A stretch of 64,000 bases of DNA. It comes from Proteobacteria bacterium CG1_02_64_396 (lineage in GTDB: Bacteria > Pseudomonadota > MNWR01 > CG1-02-64-396). Of this stretch, positions 57,943 to 64,000 are shown in pieces. Position numbers and translations under genes: made by a program. Under the pieces are notes generated by a model. The model made no database searches. It was given only the letters and a program-made list of their open reading frames with translations, and was not told the DNA's origin. Numbering within the stretch: position 1 is the stretch's first letter; each line of letters begins with the position of its first letter. Location of the stretch: contig MNWR01000057.1 in assembly GCA_001872725.1 (NCBI GenBank), forward strand, positions 1-64,000, written 5' to 3'.

Positions 57943-58889
57943 GCTGTTAATCCCACCGCGTCGCGGATGGCAGAGGCCACCCGCACCACCGCCTCGTGCC
58001 CCTCGGCCATCGCCTCCTCGGCCCTGTCGAATTCCATCAGTCCGATGTGGGCCAGCCTGGGGGTGACGATGACGTCGGGGGGATCGCCCGCCATGCGGGA
58101 GTTGGTGATCCGCTCCTGCATGATGTTTAAAGATCCGGCCATGACGTCGAACAGTCCGGGGGCGGGGATGCCGCAGTCCTTGGCTTTGGCCTTGCTCTTG
58201 GCCTTGGATGACGATTCCTCTTCGCTGCCGCGCAAAAAGGGGAAGCGGTCGGCGACCTTGTCCCAGAAGTCGCGGGCCTCTTCCACCTTTTTGGGCAGTT
58301 GATGGGGAGCGAAGGCGCGTCCGACGATGTCGCCATTGAGGTTCACCGCAATGACCACCTCGGCCCCCATCGCCTTACACAGGCTGACCGGGACCGGATT
58401 AACCACCCCGCCGTCGATCAACCAGCGGTTGTCGACGCAGTGGGGGCGGAAGATCCCCGGCAGGGCGATGCTGGCCCGCACCGCGTCGATCACCGGCCCT
58501 TGACGCAGCCAGACCTCGCGACCGGTGAGCATATCGGTCGCCACGGCCCCAAACGGAAGGGGGAAGGATTCGATGTTGGGCTCGCCGATCCTGCTTTTAA
58601 AAAAATCGACCAGACGATCCCCCGCGAACATCCCCCCACCGCTGATTCCCGGATCCATGAAACGCAAGACTTCACGCCAAGTCAGGGATTGCACCCAGGC
58701 CTCAAGGCGTTCGAGGTACCCCCCGGCGTAGGCCCCCCCCACCAGCGCCCCGATGGAACAACCGGCCACGATATGGGGGTGGATCCCCATTTCATGCAAG
58801 GCGCGAATGGCGCCGATGTGGGCCCAGCCACGGGCCGAGCCGCTACCTAGGGCCAGGCCAATGCGGGGGGTAGCAGAAATCGGTGTCAT
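57939..58889 (-). CDS. Patatin-like phospholipase, RssA type
   Basis: A 316-residue protein from ATG 58889 (MTPISATPRIGLALGSGSAR). Patatin features: oxyanion-hole GSGSARGWAHIG, nucleophile GCSIGALVGG, and catalytic Asp in IDGGVVNPVPV. A Lys-rich insert (SSSKAKSKAKAK) lies near residue 240. It probably acts on membrane lipids. A TTG at 58910 is a less likely start. Confidence 0.85.
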   Translation of the reverse strand: MTPISATPRIGLALGSGSARGWAHIGAIRALHEMGIHPHIVAGCSIGALVGGAYAGGYLERLEAWVQSLTWREVLRFMDPGISGGGMFAGDRLVDFFKSRIGEPNIESFPLPFGAVATDMLTGREVWLRQGPVIDAVRASIALPGIFRPHCVDNRWLIDGGVVNPVPVSLCKAMGAEVVIAVNLNGDIVGRAFAPHQLPKKVEEARDFWDKVADRFPFLRGSEEESSSKAKSKAKAKDCGIPAPGLFDVMAGSLNIMQERITNSRMAGDPPDVIVTPRLAHIGLMEFDRAEEAMAEGHEAVVRVASAIRDAVGLTA

Positions 58890-59305
58890 GGGGTTCTCGG
58901 GGGGGGGCAAAAACGTACCAAGGAAGAACGTTGTACGCCGGAGGTGGAGGCGCGATTCAGGTTGTATCAGGGCCCTACATTCATGAATTCACGACCAGGG
59001 AACAACCATCGTTGATGCGATGATTTATTTCTTTTTTGGGGGGCGATCTAGGGTGGCTTGTATGCCAAGACATGATCATAAACCACTGAGAACAAAGGGC
59101 ATCACAGGTCTGTGTTGGCAGGAGACACCCCATCAGCCTTTTTAATAGGGGTTTTGGAAGCAATTTTTCTATCGGAGTGTGATTTCGAACCCATTCTTCA
59201 GACAAAAATGATCGGTATTCTCACCCAACCACCCGATTCGCGGTTTTGTTGTTGAAACGTCGAGACCACCCCTGTCGGGATGCAGGATGAAAAGAGGCAC
59301 TCACG
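58890..59305. other. 416-bp intergenic region before the pilin genes
   Basis: More AT-rich than its surroundings (for example 59020-59180). It should hold the promoter of the pilin operon and possibly of rssA, but no clear -10/-35 or -24/-12 pair was found. A 74-codon minus-strand frame (58981-59205) has no ribosome site and is rejected. Confidence 0.5.
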
Positions 59306-59818
59306 ATGCGTGGTGATTCAGGTTTTACCCTGTTCGATCTGTTGGTGGCGGTGGCCATCCTAGGGTTGCTCACGGCCATTTCGGTCCCGGCGGTGACCAA
59401 CATATTAGAGATCAGTCGTCTGAAGGCGGCGGCCCGCTTCATCAAGGGCGACATGATGAATCAGCGTATGGTGTGCGTGAAGGAGCGGCACGACATCGTC
59501 TTCTACTTCAATAACCAAGCCTTCAGCGTCGGTGGGGTTGGTTATCAGAGCAACACCATCAACTACGTGGTTTGGAGCGACGAAAACCGCGATGGCGTCA
59601 AGGATGCGGGGGAGTTGAGCCAGCGTTCGCTGGGTTACAACCTGATCGGCGGCCAGGTGATCAATCGCTTCCCCGGCATCACCATCAGCGCCGATGTGGA
59701 TTCCATTACCTTCGATTCCCGGGGCTCCGCCGAAGAGGGGATCATCACCCTGACCGACCCCTCAGGCAGACAGCGTCAGGTTGAAGTCTCGATTGCCGGA
59801 ATGGTGAAGGTGGACTGA
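59306..59818 (+). CDS. Minor pilin, FimT/GspH-type
   Basis: A 170-residue protein from ATG 59306. Type IV prepilin start MRGDSG|FTLFDLLVAVAILGLL, with a short leader. Residue 5 of the mature part is Asp, not the usual Glu. GspH/FimT-like globular part with a Gly-rich C-terminus (FDSRGSAEEGIITLTDPSG). First gene of a four-gene minor pilin operon (fimT-pilV-pilW-pilX order) that primes pilus assembly. Confidence 0.85.
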   Translation: MRGDSGFTLFDLLVAVAILGLLTAISVPAVTNILEISRLKAAARFIKGDMMNQRMVCVKERHDIVFYFNNQAFSVGGVGYQSNTINYVVWSDENRDGVKDAGELSQRSLGYNLIGGQVINRFPGITISADVDSITFDSRGSAEEGIITLTDPSGRQRQVEVSIAGMVKVD

Positions 59819-59819
59819 G

Positions 59820-60296
59820 ATGATGCCAAACCCCGACAAAGCTGGTGGGCAGAGAGGGTTCTCTCTCTTGGAATTGTTGGTGGCGATGAGCGTGATGACC
59901 ATCGCCCTTTTAGGACTGGCTGGGGTGATGTCCGCCGTGGCTCGCGCCACCGCTTTGAGCAAGCAGATCACCACCGCCGCCACGCTGGCCAACAGCACCA
60001 TTGAGGATGTCATCGGGGTCTCCAACAACTATGGGGATGTGGTGACGACCTTCGCCGCCACAACCTGCACCACCGGCAATTTCGCCAACGCCAAATACTA
60101 CAAATGGGGTATTTCTGGCAGTTTGTCGCCTGGGATCTCCAGCGATTGGGATTTTCGGGTTTGCCTCTACATCGAGCCCGACCAACCGATTGCCGGAATG
60201 AAGCGGGTGACGGTCGACGTCGATTGGCTGTGGAACGGCAAAACCAAGGCCGACGGCACCCCCTACACCGTTGTGCAAACCCGGGATGTACGATGA
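59820..60296 (+). CDS. Minor pilin, PilV-type
   Basis: A 158-residue protein from ATG 59820 (or 59823). Prepilin signal GGQRG|FSLLELLVAMSVMTI with Glu at +5. The C-terminal part contains two Cys (TTCTTGNF, FRVCLYIE) that may form a disulfide. It overlaps the pilW start (ATGA). Confidence 0.8.
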   Translation: MMPNPDKAGGQRGFSLLELLVAMSVMTIALLGLAGVMSAVARATALSKQITTAATLANSTIEDVIGVSNNYGDVVTTFAATTCTTGNFANAKYYKWGISGSLSPGISSDWDFRVCLYIEPDQPIAGMKRVTVDVDWLWNGKTKADGTPYTVVQTRDVR

Positions 60297-60928
60297 ACAG
60301 CCACCACAACATGCCTGCGGCGACCGGGGAGCGGGGCTACTCACTCATCGAAATCCTCATGACCCTCGCTCTTGCGGGGATCTTCTTTTCGGCGATCACC
60401 GGCATCTTCGTTTCGCTCAACAAGGGGTATCAGACGCGGGAGGATGTCATCGAGATGCTGCAATACGCCCGGGTTGGGATCGAAAGGGTGACCCGGGAGC
60501 TCCGTTACGCCCGCTCGTTCAACGTGGCAAATGCCACCAACGTGCAGTTCGTGGCCACCGACATCGACGGCATCAAAGAGGTGGGGGGGAGCGAGGTTTG
60601 GGATGTGGTGGAATATGGATCCTACAGCGACGACGGGGTGGCGACCCTGGGGCGCAAAACCGCCCTGAACGTCGCTCCGGCCCAATCGGCCAGCCCGACC
60701 ATGAGCAGCTACGCCGCAGCCGCACGCAATCTGTACAGCCTGAGTTTCGAATACTTCGATAACCCGGTCACCCTCAATCCCACCACGGTTACGGCCGATG
60801 TACGGGCGGTTCGGGTGACCCTGACGATCCGTACCGCCAGCAAAGATGCCGACTACAGCTACAACGGCGGTTATCGCATCTACACCCTGTCGGCCATCGT
60901 CATGCCGCGCAACATCGAGCCCCTTTGA
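60293..60928 (+). CDS. Minor pilin, PilW-type
   Basis: A 211-residue protein from ATG 60293, overlapping the pilV stop. Prepilin signal GERG|YSLIEILMTLALAGI with Glu at +5, then a long globular domain (GYQTREDVIEMLQYARVGIERVTRELRYARS). A PilW-type minor pilin; third gene of the operon. Confidence 0.85.
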   Translation: MNSHHNMPAATGERGYSLIEILMTLALAGIFFSAITGIFVSLNKGYQTREDVIEMLQYARVGIERVTRELRYARSFNVANATNVQFVATDIDGIKEVGGSEVWDVVEYGSYSDDGVATLGRKTALNVAPAQSASPTMSSYAAAARNLYSLSFEYFDNPVTLNPTTVTADVRAVRVTLTIRTASKDADYSYNGGYRIYTLSAIVMPRNIEPL

Positions 60929-60961
60929 GGCCCCCTGACCGAATCCCAACGAGGTGACGTC

Positions 60962-61687
60962 ATGAACCAATCTATTCAAATCAAGGCAGGCCAAAAGGGA
61001 TTTGTCCTGGCGCTGGCCATGGTGTTGATGGCGGCGATCTCCATCGTGGGGGTGTATGCCCTGCAAGAGGCCAATACCGACATCGAGATCGCCGTGAATT
61101 ACCGCGACATCAAGATTGCCGAGGCGGCCGCCGAATCGGGGATGCTCCGTTCTTTGGTCGAAATCCAGAATTACCTGAACGACCTGGGGATTTTTAGCAG
61201 CGTCGACACCTGGAACAACGGCTACTTGGCCCAGCAGGCCATCGCCACCCTGGCCCCGAACATCAACAACCTGATCGGCGATAAATCGGTGGGGGTGAAC
61301 GGTGCCAGCTACACCCTAGATGCCACCGCCATCACCTCCGAAGAGATGACCAACGGGCGCAACTCGGCCCAGCAGCTCTGGAACAATGCCCCCCCCAATG
61401 AAGGCCGCAGCTACATGTGCCACTTCCCTGGGGGCAACCCCGCTCATGCCGGCACCATCGAGGTTTCGAACAGCAATTGGAGTTACGAACATCAGAGCGG
61501 TGGTGCGGTTGGAGCCCACATTGCCCAAGGGGACACCCTGGGTTCCTGCCAACCGCCCGTACCGCTGGGAACGATGACTTCGACCGGTTTGTACAAGGGG
61601 GCCGAAGTCTCGATGTCGTACCAGTTGATGTACTTCCCCTCGACCGGGACGGTGTCGTTTGTGGCGGGGTCGGTGACGCAGAATTAG
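60962..61687 (+). CDS. Minor pilin, PilX-type
   Basis: A 241-residue protein from ATG 60962. The N-terminus QKG|FVLALAMVLMAAISIVG is a prepilin signal with Leu instead of Glu at +5, as in Pseudomonas PilX-like pilins. The globular part (ALQEANTDIEIAVNYRDIKIAEAAAESGM) follows. Last gene of the operon, before a terminator. Confidence 0.8.
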   Translation: MNQSIQIKAGQKGFVLALAMVLMAAISIVGVYALQEANTDIEIAVNYRDIKIAEAAAESGMLRSLVEIQNYLNDLGIFSSVDTWNNGYLAQQAIATLAPNINNLIGDKSVGVNGASYTLDATAITSEEMTNGRNSAQQLWNNAPPNEGRSYMCHFPGGNPAHAGTIEVSNSNWSYEHQSGGAVGAHIAQGDTLGSCQPPVPLGTMTSTGLYKGAEVSMSYQLMYFPSTGTVSFVAGSVTQN

Positions 61688-61711
61688 TTCAATCAACAGC
61701 GGGATCCCAGC

Positions 61712-61740
61712 AAAAAGCCCACGATTTCGTGGGCTTTTTT
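61712..61740 (+). terminator. Terminator of the pilin operon
   Basis: AAAAAGCCCACGA-TT-TCGTGGGC followed by TTTTTT, 25 bp after the pilX-like stop; it can also work on the other strand. Confidence 0.9.
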
Positions 61741-62208
61741 CATGATGGAGCAACGGCCATTCGATGCTTTTTAGAGACGGAGGTCGAAAACCAAAGTAGG
61801 CGCGTGCGCCCGCCGCTCTCGTGAGATCGCAAAGTTTTTTGAGATGCCCTTATGACGGTGGGTCGTTACTTCTCGTGTGGCGCAGACATTCATCGAGAGG
61901 TCGGGGGTTTGGACGCCTATGGGGCTTCTTCGACGGATTCAACACAGGCACAGGGTTGTCAGCGGGCAGAACCGGATCTGGGGCATCAACCGCTTGCCAT
62001 AAAGGCCTGTGACGCCATGCACTCTATGCGGAAGAGAGGGGGGCGGCGGGTTTGAGAAACGCAGGCGGATCACGTGCAGCAAATAGCTGGGGCATCCTTG
62101 AACGCCCGGCCTACGTATTGCCAAGGGAGCACCGGTTTCCAGCACGCCAAGGGATGTGGTGCTTGTCTGTAGAACCGGTCCCTTTTCCAGAACAATGGGG
62201 GTGGTGCA

Positions 62209-62236
62209 CAAAAAAAGGGCGCCCTTTCGGGCGCCC
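62209..62236 (-). terminator. Terminator of amtB
   Basis: On the minus strand GGGCGCCC-GAAA-GGGCGCCC is followed by TTTTTTTT. It lies about 140 bp after the amtB stop with nothing else in between. Confidence 0.85.
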
Positions 62237-62374
62237 CAAGTGTCTTCCCTGGAGGAGGAAGTTATCAAAAGCAGTCATCGGGCAATGAAAATGGTTCCCA
62301 ACCTCTGCTCAAAAAACTCAATACTCAAACTCAAACTGCCGGGTGGAAGGCCCCTCCCTGGGCCCTGATTCCAC

Positions 62375-63685
62375 TTAGTCGAGCACGTAACCACGCTCGT
62401 TGTGCTGGGTGATGTCCAGACCCTGCTCCTCTTCCTCTTCGGTAACCCGCAGACCCATCAGCAGATCGACCACTTTGAGGATGATGAAGGTGACCACCGC
62501 GCAGTAGACGATGGTGGCGATCACGCCCAGGAACTGGGTGCCGACCTGGGAACCGATGCTCACACCCTCGGCCAGCCCCAATCCGCCGAAGTCGGCGGAG
62601 ACGAACACACCGGTCAGGATGGCGCCGACGATGCCGCCGATGCCGTGGACCCCGAAGGCATCCAGCGAATCGTCGTAACCCAGCGCACGCTTGAGAACGG
62701 CAACCGCGTAGAAGCAGGCAGCACCAGCCACCAAACCGATCACCAGTGCGCCGATGGGGCCGACGAAACCGGAGGCGGGGGTGATGGCGACCAAACCAGC
62801 GACGGCGCCCGAGGCGATGCCGAGCATGCTGGGCTTGCCGTACTTCAGCCATTCGGCGCCCATCCAGGACAGAGCCGCCATCGCGGTGGCGATCTGGGTG
62901 ACGGCCAGAGCCATGCCCGCACGGCCATCGGCAGCCAATTCGCTACCGGCGTTGAAACCAAACCAGCCGACCCACAGCATCGAGGCACCGATCATGGTCA
63001 GGGTCAGGTTGTGGGGGGGCATCGCATGTTTGGGATAACCCTTGCGGGCGCCCAAGACGATGGCCGCGACCAAACCGGCAACACCGGCATTGATGTGGAC
63101 CACGGTACCGCCGGCGAAATCGAGCACACCCTTATCGGCCAACCAGCCGCCGCCCCACACCCAGTGGGTAATCGGGGCATACACAGCGGTCACCCACAGC
63201 GCCATGAAGACCAACATAGAAGAAAACTTCATCCGCTCGGCGAAGGCGCCAACGATCAAAGCGGGGGTGATGATCGCGAAGGTCATCTGGAAGGTCATGA
63301 AGACCGTCTCGGGGATGGTTCCGCTGATGGCGTCGAAGTCGACCCCAGACAGGAAGACCTTCTCGAAACCGCCAACAAAGGCGTTGAGTCCGCCGCCATC
63401 GGTGAAGGCCAGGCTGTAGGCGTAAACCATCCACAAAATCGTCATCAGCGAGGTGATGGCGAAGGTTTGCATCAGGACCGACAACACGTTCTTGGCGCGG
63501 ACCATCCCACCGTAAAACAGGGCCAAACCGGGGATGGTCATGAAGAGGACCAGCGCGGTGGCGGTGATCATCCAGGCGGTGTCGCCTGCGCTAATCGTCG
63601 GGGTGTCGTCGGCCAGGGCCAACGTCGGCAGGGCTGCCAGGGCCAGCGTTGCGGCCCCTTTCGTAAACTTGGAATACATGGACAT
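62375..63685 (-). CDS. amtB: Ammonium transporter AmtB
   Basis: A 436-residue protein from ATG 63685 with GGGAGA upstream. A signal peptide (MSMYSKFTKGAATLALAALPTLALA) is followed by eleven helices with Amt motifs: DTAWMITATALVLFMTIPGLALFYGG, FVMFQMTFAIITPALIVGAFAERMKF (in parts), DFAGGTVVHINAGVAGLVAA, and SLDAFGVHGIGGIVGAILTG. Transports ammonium; gated by GlnK, encoded just upstream. Confidence 0.95.
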   Translation of the reverse strand: MSMYSKFTKGAATLALAALPTLALADDTPTISAGDTAWMITATALVLFMTIPGLALFYGGMVRAKNVLSVLMQTFAITSLMTILWMVYAYSLAFTDGGGLNAFVGGFEKVFLSGVDFDAISGTIPETVFMTFQMTFAIITPALIVGAFAERMKFSSMLVFMALWVTAVYAPITHWVWGGGWLADKGVLDFAGGTVVHINAGVAGLVAAIVLGARKGYPKHAMPPHNLTLTMIGASMLWVGWFGFNAGSELAADGRAGMALAVTQIATAMAALSWMGAEWLKYGKPSMLGIASGAVAGLVAITPASGFVGPIGALVIGLVAGAACFYAVAVLKRALGYDDSLDAFGVHGIGGIVGAILTGVFVSADFGGLGLAEGVSIGSQVGTQFLGVIATIVYCAVVTFIILKVVDLLMGLRVTEEEEEQGLDITQHNERGYVLD

Positions 63686-63705
63686 GGCGATTCTCCCGTG
63701 GGGGA

Positions 63706-64000
63706 TCAAAGGGCCTCGGCGTCGGACTCGCCGGTACGCACGCGGATGACCTGTTCGAGGTCGAGGACGAAGATTTTGCCGTCGCCGATCTTCCCGGTAC
63801 GGGCGCCGCTCTGGATCGCCTCCATCGCAGGGGCGAGGTTCTCGTCGACCACTGCCACTTCAAGCTTCACCTTGGGCAGAAAATCGACCACGTATTCGGC
63901 ACCACGATAGAGCTCGGTATGGCCACGTTGACGTCCGAAACCCTTCACCTCGGTCACGGTGATCCCCTCCACACCAATTTGCGAGAGGGCCTCGCGGACG
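63706..64000 (-). CDS. glnK: P-II nitrogen regulator GlnK, 5' end outside the window
   Basis: The frame stays open to 64000 ([22 protein letters not shown]...). The T-loop with the uridylylation Tyr is present ([21 protein letters not shown]), then [11 protein letters not shown] and the C-terminal [13 protein letters not shown]-like tail. GlnK and AmtB form the usual pair for ammonium sensing. About 15 N-terminal residues are missing. Confidence 0.95.
   Translation of the reverse strand, partial: VREALSQIGVEGITVTEVKGFGRQRGHTELYRGAEYVVDFLPKVKLEVAVVDENLAPAMEAIQSGARTGKIGDGKIFVLDLEQVIRVRTGESDAEAL

Larger units (their letters stand above)
61688..62374. other. 687-bp intergenic region
   Basis: Holds the pilin terminator (61712-61740) and the amtB terminator (62209-62236). 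The remaining sequence has only short frames without ribosome sites; nothing else is recognised. Confidence 0.6.

Noticed and set aside
58981-59205. 74-codon minus-strand frame before the pilin genes
   Set aside because: No ribosome site, AT-rich promoter-like region, no recognisable domain.
62402-63910. 502-codon plus-strand frame opposite amtB and glnK
   Set aside because: Antisense shadow with His/Asp/Gln-rich nonsense composition; amtB on the minus strand is beyond doubt.
1-64000. CRISPR arrays
   Set aside because: No array of short regularly spaced repeats with unique spacers; the tandem repeat at 45626-46160 has long units without spacers.
1-64000. tRNA or rRNA genes
   Set aside because: No cloverleaf or rRNA-like sequence was noticed on either strand; the prophage is a transposing type and needs no tRNA site.

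Overview
The window comes from a GC-rich Gram-negative proteobacterium. It carries two ubiquinone-type hydroxylases, outer-membrane porin, type IV pilus minor pilins, a P-II/AmtB pair and an acetate-use gene block. REP-like elements of the form GTAGGAGCG(n)CGCGA are scattered through it, which leans towards Gammaproteobacteria, but I cannot place the genus.

Positions 1-294 are the end of an IS3-family insertion sequence that continues out of the window. From about 295 to 30911 lies a Mu-like transposable prophage in inverted orientation: repressor c at the right, and nearly everything else on the minus strand. Reading leftwards from the control region the order is: Ner-HTH fusion, MuA transposase, MuB ATPase, small early genes, Gam, GemA (gp16), Mor-like activator, AntA antirepressor, a lipoprotein between its own terminators, holin, GH24 lysozyme, a TraR-like zinc finger, gp25-like protein, terminase small and large subunits, portal, MuF with a C-terminal PBECR-type nuclease domain, gpG, protease/scaffold, capsid cement, major capsid protein, gp35/36/37-like connectors, tail tube, two tail-assembly chaperones joined by a predicted -1 frameshift, tape measure, distal tail proteins, tail fibre and a tail-fibre-assembly-like protein. 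No sheath gene is present, so the virion should have a long non-contractile tail, as in the transposable siphophages B3 and D3112.

Host DNA resumes at about 30911. It holds a secreted protein gene that may be cut by the prophage, a CPD photolyase, an operon of two overlapping STAND/AAA-type ATPases, marR-emrA-emrB, a GH108 muramidase and an HD-GYP phosphodiesterase. Next comes an acs 3'-end duplication that brackets a PIN toxin/RHH antitoxin pair. After it is a minus-strand acetate block (porin, DUF4212 subunit, SSS symporter, small membrane protein, cNMP/CBS/DUF294 regulator, DEDDh exonuclease, acs), interrupted by a three-copy tandem repeat. From 52.3 kb come a 152-bp MITE-like palindromic element, a frameshifted membrane gene, two UbiH-family hydroxylases, an ETHE1-like persulfide dioxygenase, a bile-acid/sodium-symporter-family transporter, an RssA-like patatin, four minor pilin genes (fimT-, pilV-, pilW-, pilX-like), amtB and a partial glnK.

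The most notable observations are the phage control region (two operator families, a 40-bp perfect palindrome, and two divergent regulators sharing one HTH domain), the A-AAA-AAC frameshift site, the MuF-toxin fusion, the ATPase pair, and the acs duplication around a toxin-antitoxin module. All calls were made by reading the sequence; no database search was run.
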